Shown here in pieces: positions 43,288 to 50,992 of a stretch of 64,000 nt of DNA. How positions within the stretch are numbered: the stretch's first letter is position 1; each line of letters begins with the position of its first letter. The stretch comes from Peribacillus simplex. GTDB lineage: Bacteria > Bacillota > Bacilli > Bacillales > DSM-1321. The notes under the pieces are model-generated. The model made no database searches. It was not told the origin of the DNA and was given only the letters and a program-made list of their open reading frames with translations. Location: contig NZ_CP126106.1 in assembly GCF_030123325.1 (NCBI RefSeq), positions 4,864,001 to 4,928,000 of the forward strand, given 5' to 3'. The position numbers and the translations under genes are program-made.

Positions 43288-43559
43288 AAAAACCCAGGTA
43301 AATAGCGGGTGAATGTCTCCTCATTTAATGAGACATATTTTATGACACCCTCACGGTCAATCTTCACCAGCTCTGCTTCGGATAAAATTTTTAAATGATA
43401 GGAACCATTGGACTTACTTACACCTAAACTCCTTCCTATATCCGTACACATCGGGCGATTGTTTCCGTAATACAATAAGCGGATGATTGCGATCCTTTTT
43501 TCATCTGCTAAGGCATTAAATATTTTTATTCGTTGCGTATCGTTTTGTTCTAAAGTCAT
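43275..43559 (-). CDS. ArsR-type winged-helix regulator
   Basis: 94 aa. Typical ArsR fold: FNALADEKRIAIIRLLYYGN, then recognition helix DIGRSLGVSKSNGSYHLKIL. No metal-binding ELCVCDL-type motif, so the signal is probably not a metal. The -10 box ends 6 bp before the ATG, so the mRNA is predicted to be leaderless. It presumably controls itself and the MFS gene behind it. Confidence 0.87.
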   Translation of the reverse strand: MTLEQNDTQRIKIFNALADEKRIAIIRLLYYGNNRPMCTDIGRSLGVSKSNGSYHLKILSEAELVKIDREGVIKYVSLNEETFTRYLPGFLATL

Positions 43560-43565
43560 ATGACT

Positions 43566-43593
43566 ATTATATTATTAGAATTCAAATTGTCAA
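43566..43593 (-). promoter_or_regulatory. SigA promoter of the ArsR-MFS operon
   Basis: Minus strand TTGACA (43588-43593) and TATAAT (43566-43571) with a 16-bp spacer, both perfect hexamers. Only six bases separate the -10 box from the ATG at 43559. Confidence 0.85.
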
Positions 43594-43650
43594 CTTCTTT
43601 GCCGAATACTTTCTTGGATTTGGCCGGGATGCACAGATTATCAAACCAGT

Positions 43651-43767
43651 TCAACTAATAGAGCAGCTACCTTTTGGGTTTACTGTATTATAGAATGTAA
43701 TTAAATCGTTTTCTTCTTCAAACTCCCACTTTTCGGGTATATCTGTTGAAAACCAATCTTCAAAGTT
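43651..43767 (-). pseudogene. N-terminal remnant of an unknown acidic protein
   Basis: Minus strand: INFEDWFSTDIPEKWEFEEE then NDLITFYNTVNPKGSCSIS and stop. The composition is clearly coding-like but the first codon is ATT and the C-terminus is lost. Looks like the start of a small DUF protein; family not certain. Confidence 0.4.
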
Positions 43768-43774
43768 AATTGTA

Positions 43775-44059
43775 TTGAAGAAACTTGAGTTTGTCGGGGA
43801 ACAACTTAAAGTCCGAAGGGATATCGCATTAGAGGCTTTACAGACCTATTTAAGCGATGTATGCGTTTGGGATATACCTTCAGGTGGATTTTTTATATGG
43901 TTGAAAATCTTATCTGAGTTATCGATGAGGGATCTATATGTCAAGTCTTTTGCGGAAGTCATCCTTCTTAATCCAGGTTATATGTATGCCCAGGAAACTG
44001 ACCGTTATATTCGAATTTCTTACGCCTATGCACCAATAGGTAAAACTTGGAGTATATAA
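43775..44059 (+). pseudogene. C-terminal remnant of a MocR-type aminotransferase-fold regulator
   Basis: 94 residues that match only the end of GntR/MocR proteins: LKVRRDIALEALQTYLSDVC, WDIPSGGFFIWLKI, LLNPGYMYAQETDRYIRISY. The HTH and PLP-lysine region are missing, so it cannot work as a regulator. Confidence 0.8.
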
Positions 44060-44201
44060 ACTCAGTCAAATTATTCGAAATGAGAAAATGTTAAATGCTA
44101 AGATTTCTAAGTCGATTTCACATTAATTAATTTATATTTCTACATAAGTTGTTTGTTGACAATCTATTGCATTATAGAAAAAGAGAAAAGCAATAATTTA
44201 A

Positions 44202-44226
44202 GGGAAACCCAAGTATAAGGTTTCCC
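44202..44226 (-). other. Hairpin downstream of the HAD phosphatase gene
   Basis: GGGAAACC and GGTTTCCC with a 9-base loop; followed on the minus strand by TTAAATTATT, a weak T run. May end the HAD transcript. Confidence 0.5.
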
Positions 44227-44293
44227 AATCCTAGAAAACATCAAGCTTTATTTTATACTCCGAGTGTGACTGAATCTCCTGGGACGAATCTTT

Positions 44294-45607
44294 TTATGGA
44301 TTTGCCAACAATTCTTCTTCATTTGACCCAAGCTTGATCGTGTATTCAGTCGGTATCCATAAGCCTGTATTCTCATTTCTTCCTTGGAGAACATATTTAG
44401 GGTTGTTTTTGCCCATCCGTTCTGTAGCTGTTTTTGCAAGCTTGCCGATATCACCTGTTTTAAGGCGGTTGATAATTAAACCGAGTTTCAAACTCTTAAT
44501 TGTCAGCATTTCATAATCTGTGCTGCTGTCTCCCGCTACGAATATCGGACCGTATCCGCCCCGCGTTTTGGAGATGGCGTGTTCGATCACTTCCACCTTA
44601 CCCTCTCGAGCAGTGATCGGCCAATTGTCTTCATATTCTGCTTGAGTAATTCCTTCCTTCTTTTTTAATCTCATCCCAAAGACATTTTCCTTTGGAAGGT
44701 TGTAGCCGTATTTTGGATTTGACGAAAATACCTCCACCACTTCTTCCATCGAAGCTGAAATAACAAAAACGTCAATCCCATTCTCCATAAAAGTATGCAT
44801 TAAGTTTGCGATTTCCGAGGCCAGACGCAGTCCTGTTGTATAGGTAACTTGAACAGTACCGGCTTTTCCTAACATGGACCCAGGACTTATAAGCGTCACC
44901 GATGCCATTTCCGCCCCTAAATTATAATCATTTGAAGCCTCTGCAAGCTGCTGAACTTCTTCGGTCGACATGTTGGCAAATAAATACAGCACCCATGGAT
45001 ATCCGATTTCAACACCGTATGTTTCCCCAATGGCTTCATACAGAAAGTACATTTTCGCTTTAAAATCTTTAAATTGATCAGTTGAATGAAGCGTTTCTAA
45101 CCTCTCTTTTCCATTCATCCCATTATAGTTCGAATAAAGAAATTTGTAATCACGCTTAAGATCCTCGGCAATTTCCTTAAGAGTGACCGCATTTCCTTGA
45201 AGGTTTTTAAACTCGTGTGAAAAGGGTCCATTCGGCACATTCTTTTTGATCACTTCATAAAACTCTTCCGGTTGCATGTTATATGCCAAGTGATCAATTT
45301 GATAAAGAAAGAGGGCCTCCTCCGTATCATTCATGATGCTGGTATGATCCCAATCAAAAACAACATAAGGTTTTCGATTTGGATCGTATCCTGTACTTCC
45401 GGCACCATGCTTATCAATTAGGTTTTGAACAGACTTATAGGTGCCAGGAGCCCATTTCCCTTTATCCAACACTTGAATACAATGGCCCCCCCTATTTTGC
45501 GGAGTCGAAACTGCTCTTCCGCTTGCAGCCGTTCCTAAGGAAGCATACAAAAACAAGCAAATAACGATCATGCCAAATAAAGCTTTTAATTTGGTTCTAT
45601 TATTCAT
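44294..45607 (-). CDS. Exported HAD-superfamily phosphatase
   Basis: 437 aa with a signal peptide (residues about 7-27). HAD motif I is DWDHT (Asp85, Asp87), motif II near FVISAS, and motif III is VAGDSSTDYEML. This matches secreted HAD phosphatases of the phosphocholine-phosphatase kind. ATG 45607 follows AGGGGGGGGATAAT. A strong promoter and a terminator-like hairpin in the leader suggest conditional expression, perhaps by phosphate or choline supply (inference). Confidence 0.85.
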   Translation of the reverse strand: MNNRTKLKALFGMIVICLFLYASLGTAASGRAVSTPQNRGGHCIQVLDKGKWAPGTYKSVQNLIDKHGAGSTGYDPNRKPYVVFDWDHTSIMNDTEEALFLYQIDHLAYNMQPEEFYEVIKKNVPNGPFSHEFKNLQGNAVTLKEIAEDLKRDYKFLYSNYNGMNGKERLETLHSTDQFKDFKAKMYFLYEAIGETYGVEIGYPWVLYLFANMSTEEVQQLAEASNDYNLGAEMASVTLISPGSMLGKAGTVQVTYTTGLRLASEIANLMHTFMENGIDVFVISASMEEVVEVFSSNPKYGYNLPKENVFGMRLKKKEGITQAEYEDNWPITAREGKVEVIEHAISKTRGGYGPIFVAGDSSTDYEMLTIKSLKLGLIINRLKTGDIGKLAKTATERMGKNNPKYVLQGRNENTGLWIPTEYTIKLGSNEEELLANP

Positions 45608-45634
45608 ATTATCCCCCCCCTGAAAAATGCAAAA

Positions 45635-45678
45635 GACGCCTGCCCAATAGCTCGTTATAAGCTATTGAAACAGGCGCC
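45635..45678 (-). promoter_or_regulatory. Terminator-like hairpin in the 5' leader of the HAD gene
   Basis: Two-part stem: GGCGCCTG with CAGGCGTC (one mismatch or wobble) enclosing CAATAGCT with AGCTATTG; on the minus strand it is followed by TTTTGCATTTTTC and then the ribosome binding site. It lies about 20 nt after the predicted transcription start. Confidence 0.7.
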
Positions 45679-45705
45679 ATTGCCGATTGATTCTTTTATG
45701 CGTAA

Positions 45706-45734
45706 ATATTATCATGAATTTTCAAAATAGTCAA
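45706..45734 (-). promoter_or_regulatory. SigA promoter of the HAD phosphatase gene
   Basis: Minus strand TTGACT (45729-45734), 17-bp spacer, TAATAT (45706-45711). Confidence 0.82.
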
Positions 45735-45815
45735 ATATTGATTCGTGGTTCTTCAATCAGGCTAGAAGAAGGGCCTAGATACATATCATCAATTTTCTTT
45801 TTATTTCCAAAAACA

Positions 45816-45862
45816 GCATACCCCATAAGCAAAAGCTGCCTTAAAGACAAACTGTCCGCCCC
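45816..45862 (+). repeat. Partial GTTAG repeat at an IS110 remnant
   Basis: ATACCCCATAAGC then AAAAGCTGCCTTAAAGACA; the right part is missing where IS-type sequence begins. Confidence 0.65.
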
Positions 45863-45980
45863 CTACTTGTAGAAACATGTTTGAGGCTGGTTGGGACTTA
45901 GATCTCGTATAACAAGCGAAGTTATGACACTACATGGAGGACTAAGGGGTACTGGTTAGTAAGTTGAGGAGGAAAAAACG

Positions 45981-46201
45981 ATGAATCCAGTTGTTGGTCT
46001 GGATGTGGCAAAAGGAGAGAGCCAAGTTCAGGCATTTTTAGATCAATCTAAACCGTATCGGAAGAGTTTTCAATGAAGCATATCATAGAGGAACTAGATC
46101 ATTTTTTAGACCTTCTAAAAGAAATTGAAGAGGTGACATGGCAGCCCTATTGCGGAATGCTCATTTTAAAGAATGCTGCCCTGTGGATTCCTCTTTTCTG
46201 A
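45981..46201 (+). pseudogene. IS110-family transposase remnant
   Basis: Begins MNPVVGLDVAKGESQVQAFL behind GAGGAGGAAAAAACG, the RuvC-like start of IS110 transposases. It stops at a TGA after 31 codons, and KHIIEELDHFLDLLKEIEE continues just downstream before the rest is deleted. About 70 codons of a 400-codon gene remain. The leader from 45863 is probably the element's left end. Confidence 0.8.
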
Positions 46202-46230
46202 CGAATATTGCACCTGTTAGTTCAATAACC
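46171..46230 (+). repeat. Partial GTTAG repeat after the IS110 remnant
   Basis: GAATGCTGCCCTGTGG, then TTGCACCTGTTAGTTC, i.e. both edges without a core. The following stretch to 46452 has no gene. Confidence 0.5.
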
Positions 46231-46452
46231 CTTCATGTGAACGATTTCAATCATGGGCAACATTTATGAATGGCTACTGAAACTACCCCACCACAAACAA
46301 TAATAAGTGCTTTTCCTATTCTAATCTCCTAACTAAATAGATTTTGTAAATGAAAGAGGGAAGTCAATAACAAACTAACTAGCAGTGCATCAACTTATTA
46401 GGATGCTTTAGAAAACAAATGAATGCAGTGTCTCTGCTTATCATTAATCAGC

Positions 46453-47721
46453 CTATTCAATCCATTTAAGTCTTTGATGCAATAATCCATCGGAGCCTTT
46501 ATTTTCTCCTGTGACAAAGTCAGTCATATGGTAGGTTAAATACCCTCCGTACTTGCTCTTGGTGTTGAACAAAAGCTCATCAACATAATAGATACCTAAA
46601 GAAAGGTCATCCAGGATTATGCTCGCCATAGCAGCATAAATGCCACAAGCAACTTGGAAGTACGTGGCGTTTGTTTTGAATTTCGGATATATTTCACTAC
46701 TTTTCATCACATTATATATATACTTTTCGCTATCCTCGTAAACTAATAGGACACCAACTAGGTCTTCACCTTCAATTTCACCTATATCTGGATCAAGTAA
46801 TTGTTGATTCCAATCCCAGAGAACGTCTACATTAGCCAAATTATTTCGGATTGATTCCGTTGTATATTCATTTACACGATAAATAAACCCCAATTGCATA
46901 TCAAATAATTTACCTAATGTAATCACTTCTTCATGTGGCATTAGACAACCATAAAACTCTTTTTGCCCTAACCTTACTTTATACTCCATTGCATATACTT
47001 TTTCATAAAAATATTGTGGCAAATGATGATGGACAAACATAGGGTAAGATAATATCGCTTCATCCAGGAAGCATTCGACCGACCAAGAAGTATAGAGTGT
47101 GTTAGGTTTGATCAACGTTTTGTCTTTAAAAAAGGAATCGTCATGCTCCACAATGTAGCAGGCTAATGGTTTTCGATCCGGATTTTCGTTTATGAGTTTT
47201 ATGGCCATCCATTGCACTACACCAGGATTCATACCCGAGCCAACAATCGCCTTCATATTGGTAAGATTTTTTTTGCTATCTTCAAATCTAATATATCGCT
47301 CGGTCAATGGGAAACCATATAGACTTTCGTCCTCATCGACCTCAGTGTTCTCGAGGGCTGAATTGATGTAAAAAACACCTAATTCGTTACAGCATTTCAT
47401 CATCTCAATTGTATCAGCCCAAGAAACATCAATGACTACTTTCGTTTTTGTCCTTTTTAAATGTTTCTGAAAGTGACTTACATCCGTGAGATCAAGCTGG
47501 GAAATTTTGATTTTATCCGCAAGGTTTAGGAATAATTGGTCGTAATACTCTTTATCCTTTTGTTTAATATCAATTAGGTGAAGCTGGGAAATGCTAATGA
47601 TGGGGTACATAGGGTCATTTTTATCTTGGGCGGATTGATTTAGTATGGCCAATACCGCTTTTGCAACACCTCCACTGCTGCCTAATATAGAAATGGAAAA
47701 TGAACTTGTCCCATTTAACAT
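46453..47721 (-). CDS. Saccharopine-dehydrogenase / homospermidine-synthase-like NAD(P)-binding protein
   Basis: 422 aa. Rossmann start SISILGSSGGVAKAVLAIL (GxSGGV), VVIDVSWADTIEMMKCC and AIVGSGMNPGVVQWMA are typical of the saccharopine dehydrogenase / homospermidine synthase group. ATG 47721 follows GGAGTGATGAA. Substrate uncertain; a polyamine or amino-acid backbone oxidoreductase is likely. Single gene with no obvious partner. Confidence 0.75.
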   Translation of the reverse strand: MLNGTSSFSISILGSSGGVAKAVLAILNQSAQDKNDPMYPIISISQLHLIDIKQKDKEYYDQLFLNLADKIKISQLDLTDVSHFQKHLKRTKTKVVIDVSWADTIEMMKCCNELGVFYINSALENTEVDEDESLYGFPLTERYIRFEDSKKNLTNMKAIVGSGMNPGVVQWMAIKLINENPDRKPLACYIVEHDDSFFKDKTLIKPNTLYTSWSVECFLDEAILSYPMFVHHHLPQYFYEKVYAMEYKVRLGQKEFYGCLMPHEEVITLGKLFDMQLGFIYRVNEYTTESIRNNLANVDVLWDWNQQLLDPDIGEIEGEDLVGVLLVYEDSEKYIYNVMKSSEIYPKFKTNATYFQVACGIYAAMASIILDDLSLGIYYVDELLFNTKSKYGGYLTYHMTDFVTGENKGSDGLLHQRLKWIE

Positions 47722-47994
47722 TTCATCACTCCTTTCGCCAATTAATACTGTACGTGAAACATGTGCAATGATTTCTTAAACAATATATGATTCTAATGAT
47801 CGCTTCGTATGTGCTTCTGTCTATGAATAAGAGAGGTATTAGAATTAATAATATGAGATTTAGAATAAGTGCTTTTTCAACTAAGGGGGCAGTAGTTTAA
47901 TAAAAAGGGGGTATACCATTGAAGAAACAAATCTGATTGAAGGTGTATTCGGCATTCAAAAGTTATCGTTTATGGCAGGATGATTTTTGAATGT

Positions 47995-48033
47995 AAAAAG
48001 CTCCCGATTGTGGAACAAAAATAAAAGAGCTTT
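47995..48033 (+). terminator. Hairpin in the gap 47722-48156
   Basis: AAAGCTC and GAGCTTT around a long loop, followed by TCTCGTTTT. A short plus-strand coding-like piece (NLIEGVFGIQKLSFMAG, ending near 47985) just before it may be the remnant of the terminated gene. Nothing else is seen in the gap. Confidence 0.4.
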
Positions 48034-48156
48034 CTCGTTTTCCAGGGGGGGACATTCCGCTGATTGAACTTGGATAAAATACGCGAACGAACGGTCACTT
48101 AAACGAAACTTCTGTATATAGTAATAGTAAGTTTTGAGAAAGGGTGAATAGAATCG

Positions 48157-48744
48157 ATGATACATCCAGATACCGAGATTCGGTTTGTCAATGAAAAGAT
48201 TGGTGTGGGCGTTTTTGCCACAAAAATGATCCCCAAAGGAACGATCATCTGGGCATTGGATGATTTGGACATTATTCTCAAGGAAGATGAAATTGAATCG
48301 CTTGATATCGTGCGAAGGGAAATCGTCTATAAATATGCCTACCTCAACGATGACGATTACTACGTGCTGTGCTGGGATCATGCCAGATACATGAATCACA
48401 GCTTCAGTCCAAATGTGGTATCGACGGTCTATGAGATTGAATTGGCGTCGAGGGATATTCTTCCCGGAGAACAAATCACGTGCGACTATGCTACGCTCGG
48501 GTTGGACGAACCTTTTGAGTGTGAACCGGAGGAAGGGACTTCTAGCACCGTAGTGATGCCGGATGATTATCTGTATCGCTATAAGGAATGGGATGAGTTG
48601 GCTAGGGAGGCATTCAAACAATTGAATCAAGTAGACCAGCCTTTGCGTCATCTTATTCTACCGGAGTTCGTCGACAGGGTAAACGCGATCGCAGAGGGAC
48701 GTGCCGAGCCAGATTCCTTTCTTACGCTCTATGAAGAGGAGTAA
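48157..48744 (+). CDS. SET-domain protein (lysine-methyltransferase fold)
   Basis: 195 aa. SET signatures: GVGVFATKMIPKGTIIW (residues 16-32), ARYMNHSFSPNVV (about 75-88) and ILPGEQITCDYATL (about 101-115) give the S-adenosylmethionine pocket and catalytic tyrosine. A C-terminal helical extension follows. ATG 48157 with AAAGGGTGA upstream. Protein SET methyltransferases are uncommon but known in bacteria; the target is unknown. Confidence 0.85.
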   Translation: MIHPDTEIRFVNEKIGVGVFATKMIPKGTIIWALDDLDIILKEDEIESLDIVRREIVYKYAYLNDDDYYVLCWDHARYMNHSFSPNVVSTVYEIELASRDILPGEQITCDYATLGLDEPFECEPEEGTSSTVVMPDDYLYRYKEWDELAREAFKQLNQVDQPLRHLILPEFVDRVNAIAEGRAEPDSFLTLYEEE

Positions 48745-48842
48745 AGGCAACTAAACAACCACCAGGACAGACGGACTGGTGGTTTGTCTATGTTAACTTT
48801 ACCAGCTTTTTTTGGCGATCTAGCAAGATGGAACTTGAATCA

Positions 48843-49100
48843 TCAACGTGAGAGTTTAAAACCCAGAAAAGTTCGCACCTCTGACAAGTAGAAAGTGCTA
48901 AAAAAGACTATTACTTCTGTTTTCTTAGCTTCCTTCATCGTTTGACGAATCTTTTCATACAGGTGTTCAAAGCCCTCTTTTGATTGATGGACTGCGAAGG
49001 CTTTTTCTATCACGCGCCCTCGTTCTTCAACAAAACAAGCGTAATGAACACGATTGGCAATATCCATACCAACAACGAGTGTATTTTCAGTAACTTATTA
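48843..49100 (-). pseudogene. IS110-family transposase remnant (N-terminal)
   Basis: Minus strand: VTENTLVVGMDIANRVHYAC, EERGRVIEKAFAVHQSKEGF, VIVFFSTFYLS. This is the first 80 residues of an IS110 transposase; the E-P-T-G motif is replaced by unrelated sequence and two stops stand before the first codons. Its leader (49101-49232) resembles that of the intact element at 4004-4111. Confidence 0.82.
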
Positions 49101-49234
49101 ATTTTTCATTTCATTTAAACTGGATAGAGAAGTCCTCCTTGTTTGATACTGGGTCAATGGTCGTTGACACTCATGCATCATACAAGAGGGCTCTTTTTCT
49201 TTCAAGACCTCGAACAACCTTCTAACAGGAATGC

Positions 49235-49257
49235 TGCCCCTTTAGTGCCATAAGAAA
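49235..49257 (+). repeat. GTTAG repeat, left part split by IS110 copy B
   Basis: GCCCCTTTAGTGCC and ATAAGAAA, ending at the same base as in copy A. Its own left side joins the truncated IS110 leader. Confidence 0.85.
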
Positions 49258-49531
49258 CTCCTATGGCGGCGCTCCTCGCCGCCACCATCTACTACGAAAA
49301 TCTAAACTCAAAAATAGAGTCTAACCCATTAAACCGTTGACGATAATGGATGATAACAATACAACCAGGCTGAACTTTTTTTGGTGGATCTTAAGGAAGA
49401 TACCCTGTATAAGAAACTGGTTGTGACAGTATGGAAGAACCATTTAGTGTACTACTAGTACGTATACAAAAATTTTTGTAACAAATCTCCTGTCATATGT
49501 ATTGTTAATCTTTTTTTGAGGTGATTCTCCT

Positions 49532-50449
49532 ATGGAAGCAATGATTGAACGGTGTGCTGGCCTAGATGTGCACCAAGAAACAGTAGTAGCCTGTGTATTA
49601 TTTGGTCCATTAGATAAAAAACCAAAAACCTCTATTGAAACGTTTTCAACTACAACAACGGGACTCTTGGCTTTGAGTGATTGGCTCGCTCCCCTCCAGG
49701 TATCCGATGTTGTGATGGAAAGTACCGGAGTCTACTGGAAACCAATATGGAATATACTCGAAGGATCTTTTCACCTTGTTCTTGCCAATGCCAGGCATGT
49801 CAAAAATGTTCCAGGCCGTAAAACTGATGTAAAAGATGCCGAATGGCTTGCCAAGCTTCTAAGATGCGGACTTATTGAAAGCAATTTTGTCCCACCAGAG
49901 GATATTCGTGATTTACGTGATCTTACTCGTTATCGAAAAAAATTGATTCATCATCGCACATCAGAGCAGAATCGCATTCACAAAATTCTTCAAGATGCTA
50001 ATATCAAGCTAACTTCCGTTCTATCAGACATTTTTGGTGTATCGGGACGCCGAATCCTTGAAGCGATTCTAAACGGTGAAAAAATAGAGACCGATGGTCT
50101 TCGAAAAATGGTGGATTGGCGAACAAAAGCAAGTATTACTGACATTGCCCATGCAATTAATGGCCGTATTCGCCGTCATCATCGTGATATGTTGCGTTAC
50201 CATTGGGAGCATATGAGTTATTTAGAAAAAGCCATAGAAGAATTGGAAAAACAAATTGATCAACTCCTGTCCCCATATCATAAGGAAGTAGAATTATTGG
50301 ATGGTATACCTGGTGTGAACAAAGCTGCCGCAGCTACTTTTATTGCAGAGATGGGCGTGGATATGTCTTTATTTAAGTCGGCTAAACATCTTGCCTCTTG
50401 GGCTGGTGTGAGTCCTGGAAATTACGAAAGTGCTGGTAAAAAAAAATGA
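49532..50449 (+). CDS. IS110 transposase, N-terminal part (copy B)
   Basis: 305 aa, identical in protein to copy A up to ESAGKK. Here the run is nine A (50438-50446) followed by TGAG, so the frame ends at TGA right after the run, overlapping the next start as ATGA. DEDD residues as in copy A. Confidence 0.9.
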   Translation: MEAMIERCAGLDVHQETVVACVLFGPLDKKPKTSIETFSTTTTGLLALSDWLAPLQVSDVVMESTGVYWKPIWNILEGSFHLVLANARHVKNVPGRKTDVKDAEWLAKLLRCGLIESNFVPPEDIRDLRDLTRYRKKLIHHRTSEQNRIHKILQDANIKLTSVLSDIFGVSGRRILEAILNGEKIETDGLRKMVDWRTKASITDIAHAINGRIRRHHRDMLRYHWEHMSYLEKAIEELEKQIDQLLSPYHKEVELLDGIPGVNKAAAATFIAEMGVDMSLFKSAKHLASWAGVSPGNYESAGKKK

Positions 50450-50763
50450 GTAAAACCACACAAGGTAACAAAGCTCTGAAAACGATGGCCGTAGAGTGTG
50501 TATTAGCGACATCAAGGCAAAATAATCGAATTGCTTCACATCGAAAAAGGATTACCAAAAGGCAGGGAAAAATGAAAGGACGAATTGCTTCTGCTCATTT
50601 ACTATTGACGATTGCTTACAACATCTTAAAAACAGGAGAACCCTATCATGAACTAGGCTCAAATTACCTTGAAGAAAAACAAAATAACAAAGAATTAAAA
50701 ATGATCGAATACCTAAAAAAGAAAGGCTATTCAATCGCTCCATCTAAACAACAAACTGCATAA
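50446..50763 (+). CDS. IS110 transposase, C-terminal part (copy B)
   Basis: 105 aa beginning MSKTTQGNKALKTM. The ATG overlaps the upstream stop codon (ATGA), so termination-reinitiation could make it as a separate chain, or slippage adding one A in the A9 run could fuse it to the N-terminal part. Confidence 0.7.
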   Translation: MSKTTQGNKALKTMAVECVLATSRQNNRIASHRKRITKRQGKMKGRIASAHLLLTIAYNILKTGEPYHELGSNYLEEKQNNKELKMIEYLKKKGYSIAPSKQQTA

Positions 50764-50863
50764 CCAGTTAAATTAACGACATAGTACATTTAGCCCTTCG
50801 AAAAAAAATGAGAATATGGAGGGTTTATTTTAGCATGGCTTTTTTACTAATGTGTTTTCATAC

Positions 50864-50930
50864 AAAAAAGCTGCCTTAGAGACAGCTCCGATCTTCAGCT
50901 AACGCACCCTATAGTTTAAGTAGAAACCTT
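50864..50930 (+). repeat. GTTAG repeat, right part split by IS110 copy B
   Basis: AAAAAAGCTGCCTTAGAG, GACAGCTC and right edge CTAACGCACCCTATAGTTT with the extended tail. Lies 60 bp after the minus-strand PBP stop codon. Confidence 0.88.
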
Positions 50931-50992
50931 CACATTCTCTTTTGTGTATCATAAACAAGGATGGAACCAATACGATCCCATCCTAACAATCT

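Larger units (their letters stand above)
49258..50863 (+). mobile_element. IS110-family element, copy B (about 1606 bp)
   Basis: Almost identical to copy A (9046-10650); a handful of single-base differences were noted, including a longer A-run in the transposase gene. Same orientation, same target base within a GTTAG repeat. Confidence 0.92.
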
